Below are positions 33,699 to 44,775 of a DNA stretch of 64,000 bases, in pieces (position 1 is the stretch's first letter; each line of letters starts with the position of its first letter). This DNA is from Phoma sp. XZ068 (taxonomy: Eukaryota; Ascomycota; Dothideomycetes; Pleosporales; Didymellaceae). Under the pieces are notes generated by a model. That model was not told the DNA's origin, did no database searches, and saw only the letters and a program-made list of their open reading frames with translations. A program made the position numbers and the translations under genes. The stretch spans positions 558,001 to 622,000 of the forward strand of contig RBKR01000023.1 in NCBI GenBank assembly GCA_004835665.1, given 5' to 3'.

Positions 33699-34263
33699 AT
33701 TGTGTTGTGTGTAATGTGTGGTGCGACGGTAGGGTTGAGAAGGAGCGATGCGATTCGAGCTTCAGCGCGGATGATGGGATGCTTGCTATAAGGCAGGATG
33801 CGTGGAGAAGCGGTAGGCGATGACGTTGTTGGTGTTTACGGCATGTACGATGTGTAGGTTGTAAGCTTTGGTGCTGCAGCTTAGCTGCGGGGCGGTGGGT
33901 TGGGCGGTGAGGGGTAATAGTGCTTGGAGCTAGTGCAGGCTGGATGTGAGGTGGATATGAAGTCAAAGTCATGTGGGCGAATACTCGTTGATCATCAAGA
34001 TGATATTTGGCAATATGTACAGTTGTTGTGGCCTTTGCCTGATTCCTCCCTTTCTTGGTAGGTACAATAATTCAGAAGACCGATGCGAGGACACCTTTCC
34101 CTCCAAACCGTCCCAATCGTTTCCTGTCTTCGTGACTTTGACCTTAAACCTCGCTGCACTCCTTCTTAGAGGGCTCTGGAGGCAGCTTTGCTCGGAGCTG
34201 GCAAGGCAGTGTGCTAGGTTGCGTAGCGTGATGGGTAGGTTGACCGTTCGTGTCAATAGCTAT

Positions 34264-37200
34264 TCATCCCTTCCCATTGACGGTGACGCCGTTCAGCTTG
34301 TTCTGTGCCAGGACCATATCCATGAAGCTTTTCCTTGGCTTGTGCTTCTTCTCCAGCTTATGGTCATCTAGGTCGACGATGTGTAAACGTCTTCTCTTAC
34401 ACTCTGAGTTGATATCACCCAGCAGAGGCCGCAGCGATTCAACTTTCTCAATCTCCGAGCTCAAAACCGACTCTTCCACCCAGTACAACCCTTCCATAGC
34501 CAAAAATTGGTTCTTTGCCTCCTTGATACTGTCTTGGATCTTAATGTAGTCAAATTCCGGCGATCCTTCCATTGGAAAGCGGAAGTCCTGGGCGAGAAGA
34601 GCGACATCGTACTGCCGTAAGATAGCATCTCGTTGCTTGTGCGTTACGGGAATCCGGTGCCAATCAGAGTAGGGAGCGGGCAGATGGGCAAGATCAAGTT
34701 CGGGCAAACCAAGGATGCCAACAACCTGGAAAGAGCAAATATAAGTCTTGTCGGAGGCAGCGCTCAAATCGCGAAGGTCCTTAGATGTGGCATACAGGAG
34801 AGGGAGGAATACTGGTGAAACACCCAGCTCTTCGCCAGAGAAATGCAAAGGCCGATTAGCGCCCAGTTCGCAGGCACGTCGCAGTGCTCGTGGAAGCCTC
34901 GTGATACGGACTTGCCGAGCAGCAAGCTCCTCTTGTCGTTTGGCTTCCTCTTCCGCTTGCTTGCGAGCATCTTCCTCTGCCTGCTTGCGAGCAGCCTCGG
35001 CCTCTTCGGCTTCACGTTTGGCCTTTGCTTCAGCTTCAGCCTTTTTTCGAGCTTCTTCCTCTTCTGCTGCCTTGCGAGCAGCCTCCTCTTCCTCAGCCCT
35101 ACGAGCTTCTGCCTCAGCAGCCTTACGCTTTGCCTCTGCTTCCAGTCGTTGCTCTTCTGCGCGGCGTTCACGTAGAACTTCTGGAGTTGCAACCCTTTCT
35201 GGAGGTGCAGGTGTCGATTTGCCGGAAGCAGAGGGTGTCCTCTTTGCAACGTGGCCGTCCATCGAAGCATCTGATAGTCGTCGCTTTTTTATCTTGTCGT
35301 CGATTGGTCGATACTTGATTTTGTTCTTAGGGACCTTGCGTTCGTCTGTAGATTCTACCTCAGGTGTAGGCCTGGAGCTGGCAATCTTTTCGATCTTCTT
35401 GTGGACCTTGGGCGATGAGGACTTGACATCGTTCTCGTCGTCACTTTCGTTCGACTTTGCGCGTGCTGAGCGTTTCGTTATTTCGTTATCGTCTGAGCGT
35501 GCTTTGAGCGGCTTCTTCAAAGGCTTGCCCTCTTCGCCCTCACTGAATGAGCGTTGCTTGGCTTTCCGTGTCGGTGCTCGTACTTCGTCCTCGCTTTCGT
35601 CGTTGGAGGACTCATCGCTCACGACCCGCTTGCGTCGCTTGACTTCCGTACCTGACTTCAAGCGCCTGGCTTTCTGAGGGGCCGAGTTGGGGTCTGACTT
35701 CTTCAACTGAATACGTTTCGCGTCTGGTCGAGGGGAGTGTGAGCGGTCTCTGCGAGGAGAGGGTTTGCGTTTCATTCGCGCCGCCGCCGGGTTTGGTGCT
35801 TCCTTCTTGGCTCGCCTTGGGCTTCTGTGCGTGGTGCTATAATCATCGCTGGCCTGCTTAAGCATGTCCCTCTCTTCCTCCCACTTGGGGCCTCTCCGTT
35901 CCTCGGCGATCTCCCAGTACGTCTTGCCTTCCTTGTTTCGCCTGGTGGGGTTGAAATTGTCCTGTTCCAGCAACAGTGTAACGATCTTGATGTGACCTCG
36001 TCCAATGGCAACGGTCATGGGCGTTTCAGGGTGCTTGGAAGGATCAGGATCCGCTTTAAGGCCGCTAGCAAGCAGAATACTGAGGATGTCGTAGTGGCCC
36101 CCTCTTGCTGCGGCAACACCACACGTAATATTTGGCTTGATGTTGCTGTTGATGAGCTCTCCAACGGCCAGAATATCGCCATCTCCAGCTTTTTCGATCA
36201 AGGTTTCGACATTGTATTCATTGTAGAGAAGCCGTGAAGCACTTTTAGCTTGCTTCTGCCCAGGTCTCTCGCGCGGCTCGGTTGTGGAGGTGTCGGTTTG
36301 GCGTCTCATGGCATCCTTGAGCTCCTTCTCAATCTCCTCGCAATCTTCGTCTTCGCGGTCAAGGACATCGATGGCTCGCTGACCCTTCTTGTTCTGGTGG
36401 TGTGGATTGACGTGTCCTTTACTGAGTAAGAGTTTCACAACCTCTAGATGCCCATTCTCTACCGCATCGATGAGGGGTGTGTCACGGTCTCCAGATTCGC
36501 AGTCAGTTCGACACCCTTTCTCAATAAGAAACTCCACGACTTCAGCCCATCCATTCAAAGCGGCTTTTTGCAGAGGTGTGATGCCCGCAAAATCGGCTTG
36601 GTCCAGCTCGCCCTCAGCTTCGTCGTAGGCTGCCTTGACGGCATCAAGATCGCCCTTTTCGCTTTCTCTGGCTAGTCGCGTTGCGCCGAATCTGTCGGTC
36701 TTCCGGCCGTGGGGCATTGTCCGTGCCGGAGAGGTCAATGCTCGATGTGAGGTGCGCTTGACGCGGGTGTGTGGGTTTGCATCTGTGGCCCGGGGGGAAG
36801 ATGAACGCTCCGAACTGGAATCCGAGTAGCGTTCGGTTGAAACAGCCAGACCTGGCGCCTCCCTGCGTTTGCGTGCTGCGGCACCAGATACAACAGACTG
36901 TGTCGATTGCGAGCGTTTGTGTGGACGACCGAACGCACCCTGGAGGGACCGTTAGCGGGGGAAAATTAGTGGCATGAAGTGTAGGTGAAGCGTACCGTTG
37001 CAGGTGAATTGGGCTGTGTACGGTCCTTAAGCCCTTCTGTCTTGGCCTTTTGTCGTGGAGGCTCCAGCTTTCCAAACTCGTCACGCAGCTTGCGCTTTCG
37101 ACTTTCGACCGTCGAAGCGCTACGGCCACGAGTAACGGCCTGAGTAGGAGATAGTGCTGGATTGGCAGGTGATCCAGCTGGGCTGGTGTCCTTGGTGTGC

Positions 37201-37607
37201 CGTGAAGTGGTGCTGGGAGAGGTTGGGACAGGGCTTTTTGCGTCGTCAGACCCATCCTTGCTGTGTCCGTTCGATTTAAGATTCTTGACATCGCTAGAAC
37301 GTCTGCGGCCGTTCTGCGGTGAATGCGAGTGGGTGTTTTCTTTGATAGAATGGAGCCGCGCTGGTTCGTCGTCGTTGCGCTCCGTCTTGATCACCTTCTT
37401 CTCGGCCGCTTCGTCGTCTCTGGAAAGTACGACCGTCTCGGCCTCGGATTCATTGTCGTCATGGTCGCCATTCTGCGTTACGGGCGCGTTTTCATTTGCT
37501 GGAGGTGCGGTCACCCTGGGTGCAGGCTGGACAGCGTCACCGGCAAGGTCGCGCGGGCTTCGAGGTGTGTCGAGAGATGCGTTCAGGTCGCCATTACTGG
37601 TCATCAC
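34264..37607 (-). CDS. Ankyrin-repeat chromatin protein, Hos4-like (Set3 complex)
   Basis: Exons 37607-36996 and 36939-34264, 1095 aa. The N-terminal third is disordered, Ser/Pro/Lys-rich with basic clusters (RKRRE, RKRKLRDEFGKLE). The ankyrin repeats lie at about residues 255-500 (ITPLQKAALNGWAEVVEFLI, DTPLIDAVENGHLEVVKLLL, PMTVAIGRGHIKIVTLLLE). A long charged region and an Ala/Glu/Arg/Lys coiled coil follow. The conserved C-terminal block includes GLPELDLAHLPAPYSDWHRIPVT-like sequence with YCxW-like contacts to the very end (KSFMDMVLAQNKLNGVTVNG). This order matches the fungal Hos4 family, a subunit of the Set3 histone deacetylase complex; Hos4 identity is inferred from architecture, not alignment. 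Confidence 0.78.
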
Positions 37608-38558
37608 GCATATAGGGGACAGGACACGGGAGTTCCTGCCTCATGACGGCTTGCAGAGCAAGGGACGACAGGCGTAGGCGTGGGCGTTAGGTGGCAGAGG
37701 GCAAGAACGCGGCGCTAAACGTCCTAACACGGAAGTGCCGTCGCGTGGTGTGGTTGAGTGCCCACAGCGACACCAAAGGGAGCAGCGGCAGGTGGTGGTC
37801 GGCGTGTTGTTGTGATGGCGAGGCGTGTGTGGAGGTGCTGGGAGCGAGCAGGCGGAAGAGCGCTGGACGATAGCAGGCAAAAGGCTGCGGGCCACTCAGC
37901 GCGCGCAGCGCCATCGCTGGCTTGAGCGCCGGTCCCAGCGGCCTAGGCGCATCCCTGCACCACGCAAGCGTCGTCGAACAGTGCATCGTCATGCATTCTC
38001 GCCTGCAACGGCGATGGAGGCAACTGCAACGAAAATGGTGTTGGAGAGGAAGTTACGATGTGCGAAAAGGGAAGACGTTCTCCCAGGCGACTGCACCCGG
38101 AGTTGCTGTCGTTGACGCCTCGCAGGGACCCTCAACCAGCGCTCACAGCACCGCAGCGCAGAGCACCATGGGCGAGGCAGCCAAATTTGCCGCTAAGCGG
38201 GGATCGGCGCGTTAATTAACCTCATCAGTCAGCCCGCATCCTCTCCCGTGACCTGGTCACATACAGCCATTTGGAGCTGTATGTATGCGAGTTTCAGAAA
38301 ATAACGTTCTGTTGCTGACAAGGGCCGTGAGGATGTGCATCGGATGGTGCTTCGACGGTGCTTCGGCGGTGCGCCACCCTTCACTGGGTGAGGCTGCTCA
38401 ACGAGCCCAGCGCATAGTGGACAAGGTTCCGCTAATTAGCCCACCATCCTGAAACGAAAGCTGCCAAAACAAGCAGTCCAGCCAGTCCATCGTTCTTCTA
38501 TCACCAACACTCCCCGCACGCTCCTCGCAGCGACCAAGCTTCGTAATTGTGCCTCACA
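37608..38558. other. Divergent promoter region
   Basis: Lies between the 5' ends of the Hos4-like and polyprenol-reductase genes. Frames at 37.64-38.2 kb occur on both strands and are compositionally odd; no domain seen. Probably leaders and promoters. Confidence 0.5.
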
Positions 38559-39481
38559 ATGTCGTCGTCGGTGATTGGGAGTCAGTTCCGGGCTCTACTT
38601 GACCCAGTGGCCCTCCTGCGCGCTTTCTATCTCGCTGCGTCTCTTCTTGTATAGCGACACCAGCCAGCTTGGTCTGCACGACACTGACCTGCTCTGCTTA
38701 CTAGATCATCGTCATACAGGCCGTTCCTGCTTTGCGCAGCCGCTTCCTTGCCTATGGCTCTCGTGCAACGTCACCGTCCGGTCAACCATCAGCAGCACCG
38801 AGTCAGCCTTCCATCGTCAGCCAACTGCTGGATTACGCCGCAACCATCCAGGTGCCACACAACTATTTTACGCATTTCTATGTCCTCTCAGTTGCTTCCT
38901 CGCTCTTCTGGGCATGGCGACTGCAAGTCTGGTCAGCTAGTGGGCAGCTGCAACTTGTCTGGAGCTTGATGCTTTTGCAAGGCGTGCGCCGCATGCTGGA
39001 GTCGAACGCATACACGTCGTCAAGCAAGAGTACTATGTGGTTCGCCCACTGGCTGCTTGGACTTGTCTTCTATCTGACCATCAACATTGCCATCTGGATA
39101 GAGCATCCTGTCGGTAATCTTGCTAGTTGGACATCCTCTGCCCTGGTCCCTGCGATTCTTACTGCGCATGTGCTCCAACACTCCTACCACGCATATCTGT
39201 ATCACCTGCGCGCCCAGAACAAGGGATATCAACTCCCCGTCCACCCCGTTTTCTCCAATCTGTTGTGCCCACACTACACTTGCGAGACTGCCATCTATCT
39301 CTTACTCTCTTTTCTGGCAGCCCCTGCCGGCAGAATCGTAAATTGGACGCTGTTCTGCGGCACGATCTTTGTGACTGTCAACCTTGGTGTGACAGCAATA
39401 GGCACGAAAGAGTGGTACATGGAGAAATTTGGCAGTGACAAGGTAGGTACAAGGAAGAGAATGGTACCTGGCATTTGGTAG
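38559..39481 (+). CDS. dfg10: Polyprenol reductase (Dfg10/SRD5A3 family)
   Basis: ER membrane enzyme reducing polyprenol to dolichol, the lipid carrier for N-glycosylation. Exons 38559-38648 and 38720-39481, 283 aa. Several hydrophobic segments are visible (YLAASLLV, YFTHFYVLSVASSLFWAW, LLGLVFYLTINIAIWI, LVPAILTAHVLQHSYHAYL, TLFCGTIFVTVNLGVTA). The steroid 5-alpha-reductase C-terminal signature appears as FSNLLCPHYTCETAIYLL, and the conserved TKEWYMEKFG lies near the end. NPHY/CPHYxxE is the polyprenol-reductase form of the motif, which separates it from the Tsc13 enoyl reductases. The protein ends in RMVPGIW, close to the family's usual R-x-L/V-x-P-x-x-x. Confidence 0.88.
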
Positions 39482-39918
39482 GACGAGCCATAATGGCAAA
39501 CGTGGGATAGCGATTCGGTCCTAGCACAAACACGACAATTGATGTATGCCTTTAGCACCTTCCTATTTAGGCTATTTCAAGTCTACCACATTTTAATCGA
39601 GATCGAGCGGCCACTATCCCCCGTGCAAGAGCTACAGTCGCTGGAATTCAACGTGCAAGCCACTGTCCACTCCCACCAGGATGCAATACCCGAACCGGCT
39701 AATTGTCCAGCCCTCCCGTAGATAGTGGGGCACTTAGCGGGGCATCGTGCAGCGAAGGGCTGAAGGGCGGGACTACAAATGCGTGAGCTTCATCCACTCT
39801 CGCGTCATCAGTAGATGCTTTGAAAGGTCAGAAAGCTCATAACAGCAACGAATCTCCTTTCAGCTTCAAAGTACCTCCAAGTGCCACTTTCCTCCCTTCC
39901 CCTTCACAGCCCAGCAAG

Positions 39919-41100
39919 ATGTCTGCAGAAGTACCCAAAGATCTCCCCGAGATGGAGTACCGCTTTGTTGGCAGAAGTGGTCTCCAAATCTCTGCTATCT
40001 CCCTCGGAGGCTGGCTCACCTGTTCGTCGCATACTACCTTCTGCTAGACTTAATACTGACCAAGTACAAGACGGAGGACATGTCGGGGATGAAAACACCT
40101 TCGCGTGCCTCAAAGCCGCTTTCGATGCTGGCATCAACTTCTTCGACGCTGCTGAATCCTACTCTGGCGGCGAGTCAGAGCGCGTCATGGGCCGAGCAAT
40201 CAAGCACCTGGGTTGGAACAGGAACGACATTGTCGTTTCGACAAAGGTACACTCAACCTACACAGAGCTACCATCCCATCACCACGGTCACTAACACCAT
40301 CCCAGATCTACTGGGGCACCCACAACTCCACCCTTCCCTCCCCCCGCAACAAAATCAACAACCTTGGTCTGTCGCGCAAACACCTGATCGAAGGCACTGA
40401 CGCAGCCCTTGCGAGACTCCAACTGTCGTATGTAGATATCATTTATGCACACCGCCCCGATCGCCAGACTCCCATTGAGGAAACAGTCCGGGCCTTCAAC
40501 TTCCTGATCAACACCGGCAAAGCGTTGTACTGGGGCACATCCGAGTGGCTGCCCAGCGAAATCGAAGAGGCGTGGGCGGTAGCCGATAGACTGGGTTTGA
40601 TTGGGCCGATAGTCGAGCAACCGGGGTACAGTCTGCTCAGGAGGGACAAAGTAGACGACGAGTTCAAGAACGCCAAGTTGTTCGAGAGGAGAGGACTGGG
40701 GTTGACTGTCTTCTCACCGCTGGCTGGGGGTCTACTAACGGGGAAGTACGTCGATGGCATACCTGAAGACTCTCGCCTCAAGACTTCTGAAGATCCGTAC
40801 ATCCAGGGTGTGATTAAGACGGTGGATACACCAGCGTGGAAAGAGCAGCAGGACAAGATTCGGGAACTTATCAAGGTTGCTGAGAAACTTGGCACTGACG
40901 TTGCGACGCTGAGTATGGCCTGGGTGCTCAGCAATAAGAACGTTACGAGTGCAATTACGGGCGCCTCGAGGCCAGAGCAGATCTACCAGACTGTCAAAGC
41001 GATTGATATCTACAGGAAGTTGACGCCCGAGGTGCTTGAGGAGATTGAAGGCATTTTCAAGAACAAGCCTGCAGAAGTTACACCCAGGTTCGGTGTTTAG
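39919..41100 (+). CDS. Aldo-keto reductase, Kv-beta-like subfamily
   Basis: NADPH-dependent oxidoreductase of the AKR6-like group (voltage-gated K+ channel beta-subunit homologues; fungal members act on aldehydes and ketones). Exons 39919-40021, 40071-40246 and 40306-41100, 357 aa. Seen: GRSGLQISAISLGGWLTYGG at the start, the catalytic Asp-Tyr pair in FFDAAESYSGGESE, Lys in VVSTK at the exon 2 end, His in IIYAHRPD, and the cofactor loop GLTVFSPLAGGLLTGKY with SAITGASRPEQI. The first intron uses a slightly unusual GTTCGT donor but restores Y-GGH. Ends with the family-typical RFGV. Confidence 0.92.
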
Positions 41101-41452
41101 AAGAATTTAAGGATGAAGGATCTTAAGGGATTGCATTTCAAATGTCTCGTCTCCACTATAGCCTTGCGTTCCGATGTCTTCAAGGCCTGTTTCTTCAGAT
41201 CGAGAGGAGTGATAGACTTGAAGGGGTCTGATAAGTCAAGATTAGGCGACAATCGTCACGGTGTATCTAGACCAAACCGATATATGGAGACTCCAATACA
41301 ACTAGCGATCCTGTGCACCCCACCTTGCTGCTGCCTCGCTTGTGAGTCACCGTGCACGAGTCCACACTCCACCGTCAACACCCACAACTCCCCGCCCAAT
41401 TTTGCATACAATATTTATATTTCTAAATCCAAAATGTTACTATAAATAGCAT
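41101..41452. other. Intergenic, upstream of tRNA tandem
   Basis: 3' region of the aldo-keto reductase gene. A TATAAATA at 41441-41448 lies just upstream of the tRNA-Leu; otherwise AT-rich, no gene. Confidence 0.5.
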
Positions 41453-41564
41453 GCTGTGATGGCCGAGCGGTCTAAGGCGCTAGACTCAAGCTTCCAAGCT
41501 TGCCTTCTGTGAAGGTAGCATTCTAGTAGAGAAATCTGCGTGAGTTCGAATCTCACTCACAGCA
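41453..41564 (+). tRNA. tRNA-Leu (CAA), intron-containing
   Basis: Acceptor stem GCTGTGA pairs with TCACAGC. The D arm is GCC...GGC, the anticodon stem CTAGA pairs with TCTAG, and anticodon CAA is at 41487-41489. A 30-nt intron (41491-41520) sits one base 3' of the anticodon, the canonical place. It has the long variable arm of tRNA-Leu and T arm GTGAG-TTCGAAT-CTCAC (B box GTTCGAATC). Discriminator A. No T-run follows before the next tRNA. Confidence 0.95.
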
Positions 41565-41569
41565 ACATC

Positions 41570-41669
41570 GGCTCAGTGGTCTAGTCGTATGATTGCTGCT
41601 TCGGGTTAGTGCCCAGGTACCGAGTATCGTGAATGTAGCAGGTCCCGGGTTCAAATCCCGGCTGAGCCC
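41570..41669 (+). tRNA. tRNA-Pro (CGG), intron-containing
   Basis: Acceptor GGCTCAG pairs with CTGAGCC. The anticodon stem GCTGC pairs with GTAGC, with anticodon CGG at 41602-41604. A 28-nt intron (41606-41633) follows the base 3' of the anticodon. T arm CCGGG-TTCAAAT-CCCGG, and T run 41677-41687 as Pol III terminator. Only 5 nt separate it from the tRNA-Leu end. Confidence 0.95.
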
Positions 41670-41676
41670 TCATACC

Positions 41677-41687
41677 TTTTTTTTTTT
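41677..41687 (+). terminator. Pol III terminator (T11)
   Basis: Run of 11 T on the sense strand, starting 8 nt after the tRNA-Pro 3' end. It is the first T run after both tRNAs, so it is probably the shared terminator. Confidence 0.85.
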
Positions 41688-42146
41688 GGAAATCCTTCTT
41701 TTTGGTGTTGTGTAGGTGTGGTGGGAGGCACGTGATTGTGCGACCGCAGCCATGGTCACAGCCTTCGGACAAGAGACTGTTGCATGCAAGAGCAAGCAGA
41801 TACAGACTAAGATACCCTATACCTAATCAACGGCGCCTTTTGTTTTGGTGATTGGACATGGCAAAAAGTAGGACGTCCATGTTCAGCTAGCGCACACGTG
41901 AGTCCGCGACGCGCGAGTGTCCGTGCGGGCGCGTGCCTAGCAGTCCAAGGCTGCGACCTGACGGCTCAGCACGCTCTTAACATTTGCTTCGCCATCACTC
42001 TCTTTTAAATACTAATTGCTATCCGCGTCGCCTCTTGCCACCTGTAGCACATTTGCAGCGAACAAAGGACCCGGCAAACATCAACGTGACCATCAACTGC
42101 GGGAAACACACGCCGAAAGAGCAAGGAATCGCAATTCGTTGCAGTC
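41688..42146. other. Intergenic, promoter of Ku80 gene
   Basis: Between the tRNA terminator and the Ku80 start. Contains GCGCACACGTGAGTCCGCG-like palindromic CACGTG near 41890-41900 (E-box core). No gene. Confidence 0.5.
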
Positions 42147-44593
42147 ATGGCGGGCAAGGAAGCAACAATTTACATCCTCGACCTGGGTGCGTGTATGGGC
42201 GAGAAGCGCCATGGACGTGACCACACAGACCTCGAATGGGCGCTAGACTATGTGTGGGACAAGATCACAACAACAGTATGCAGACGTTCCTTTGGTGATC
42301 TAGTGCGTGGCGCATGGTGATTGCGCCTGGTTGATGATGTTGGTTTTTGGTCTTAAGGGGCACATCTGACAACAGTGCAGGTCGCGACAGGCAGGAAATC
42401 GGCGCTAATGAGCGTTATTGGGTGCCGTACGGATAAATCAGATCTCAACGGCGTCATGGAGGAGGCTGAGGGTTACGAGAATATTACAGTATTTTCAGAG
42501 TTGAAGCAGTACGATTTCTTGCACCAACAATGGTGGCCTGCGCGCTAACGGTAGCAAGGTATCTGTTAAGCGACATTCGCCGGTTGCAAGACAAGCTGAA
42601 GCCGAGTAAAACGGACGAAGGAGACTGTAAGTATTGTAACATTGATTCTTACCATCCTACTCACATTCTTAGTGGTCTCTGCGTTAGCAGTCGCCGTTCA
42701 GTTGATGGACAGCGCAACTCAGAACAAAGCTGGCAAGCCGCTCAAGTATGATCGCAGGATCATCATCGTGACTGATGGAAGGGGTGAGATGGATGACGGT
42801 GACCTGGACGACATTGCTATGAAGATAAAGGACGTCGAGGCGCCGATAGAAATAGTACTTCTCGGCGTTGACTTTGACGATTCCGACTATGGCTACAAAG
42901 AGGAGGGCAAAGATGAGGCGAAGGTGATGAGCTCGCTCCCTTCTTAGTCCTCGTATCTGACATTTTGCAGGCAAACAACGAGGAAGTTTTGAAGGGCTTC
43001 GTACAAAACTGTGACGGTAACTTCGGTACACTTTCAGAAGCTATCGATCAGCTCAACATTCCGCGACTGAAGCAGACACGACCGATTCCAAGTTTCAAAG
43101 GCCAGCTTACTTTAGGAGATGCCGAGAAGTTCGACGCTACCCTCACCATTGATGTCGAGCGATACCCATGTACAATGCTCGCCAAACCACCAACAGCAAG
43201 CTCATTCGTGGTTCGAACAGATCTTGGTGCAGCGGGTCCTAGCGAACAATCCTCAAACACTATAACCGGCGAAGACCATCCAATGAGCGACTTGGCGGCT
43301 GTGCGACACCAGCGCGGGTATCAAATCGACGATCCTGATGAGCCAGGTATCAAGAAGAATGTCGAGATGGAAGAGCTTGAGAAGGGATACGAGTACGGCA
43401 GGACAGCCGTTCACATTGCTGAGTCTGACCTCAACGTCGTGAAGCTTGAAACAGAACCTTCGCTGCAACTCATTGGCTTTGCCAGGGAAGAGGAGTTCGA
43501 ACGGTATCTGCCCATGAGCAGAACGAACTATATCGTACCTCAGAGGACAAACCAAGCATCGCAGCTGGCTCTCTCATCCTTCATACACGCTCTTCATGAA
43601 GGTGGCCTGTATGCCGTCGCTCGTCTAGTCACTAAAAAGGACAAAGCACCAGTCATTGTGCTCCTATCACCACGCATTGAGCCGGACTTCGAATGTCTGA
43701 TCGATGTGGAGTTGCCCTTCGAAGAAGACATTCGACGATACAAATTCCCACCCTTAGACCGCAAACTCACCGTTAGCGGGAAAGTCATCACAGAACACAG
43801 AGACCTGCCAAATGCCGACCTCACAGCCGCAATGGACGCCTATGTCGATGCGATGGACTTGTCCACCTTCGGAGAAGACGAGGACGGCAACCCAGATGAA
43901 TATGCAAAACCCGAGGATACATATGCGCCCCTCGTCCATCGCATAAACCACATTGTCAGATGGCGCGCCACGCACCCCGATCCTACCCTCGCCATCCCCG
44001 AACCACCGGAGATCCTCACAAAGTACTCCGCGCCACCCTCAGACCTTGCTGAGCGCGCGAACAGTACACTTGAGTCTCTCAAACTGGCCGCAGACGTCAA
44101 GAAAGTCCCACCCAAAGTCAAGGGCCGCGGCAAACGCCAGCGTTCCGAACGCGAGAAGCCCATCTCCGGCCTTGATGTTGATGAATTGCTGGGCAATCCG
44201 ACACAAGTCAAAATCGATCCTGCAAACCTCGTTCCGAGCTTCAAGCAAGCTCTTGCTGCCACGGATGATCTTGCTGCTATACAATCAGCTGCAGACGCCA
44301 TGGCAAAGGAGATCCGCAATCTGGTAAAGAACAGTGTCGGTGAGAGCGCATATGGGCGAGCGCTTGAGGCAGTCCGTGTCATGCGTGACGAGCTGACTGA
44401 GCTTGAAGAGCCGGAGATGTACAATAACTTTGTGAGAGAGTTCAAGAAAGAACTTCTGGGAGATGCGCTGAACGGCGATCGGAGAGAGATGTGGTGGAGG
44501 GTCAGGGGCAGCAAATATGGGTTGATTGATCAGAAGAGGTCTCTGGTCAGCGATGTTACAGATAAGGAGGCGGACGAGTTCTACAAGGCTTAG
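42147..44593 (+). CDS. ku80: Ku80 subunit of the Ku DNA end-binding heterodimer
   Basis: Partner of Ku70 in non-homologous end joining and telomere maintenance; nuclear. Exons 42147-42275, 42381-42508, 42559-42626, 42673-42923 and 42971-44593, 732 aa, the usual fungal size. The vWA-like domain begins at once (EATIYILDLGACMGEKRHGR), with RIIIVTDGRGEMDD later. The Ku beta-barrel core holds KGYEYGRTAVHIAESD and GLYAVARLVTKKDKAPVIVLLSPRI. The helical C-terminal arm follows, then after a basic linker (KGRGKRQRSERE) the DNA-PKcs-binding-like helical domain (NPTQVKIDPANLVPSFKQAL ... NNFVREFKKELLG). The gene has four introns of 105, 50, 46 and 47 nt, all phase-consistent. Confidence 0.95.
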
Positions 44594-44775
44594 GTGGCCA
44601 TAGTGACATCGCGCCCTGTGAGGCGCAGGTAGGGCATCATATACCATGGGAACTGATAGTATCGAATATTTGATTCCGACGATTTAAAGGACGGTGCACA
44701 AAAATTGTGTATTGAACGCAATTATGTCCCTCGGAAGGGCATTCTGTATGCTGCGGTCAATAGAGCCATTTAGAA

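Noticed and set aside
34748..35677. 309-aa Ser/Ala-rich plus frame opposite the Hos4-like gene
   Set aside because: Antisense of its Glu/Ala/Arg coiled-coil and charged region; no independent features.
41581..41772. Minus-strand 63-aa frame with RAQPGFEPGTCY
   Set aside because: It is the antisense of the tRNA-Pro gene, a well-known spurious frame that tRNA genes create.
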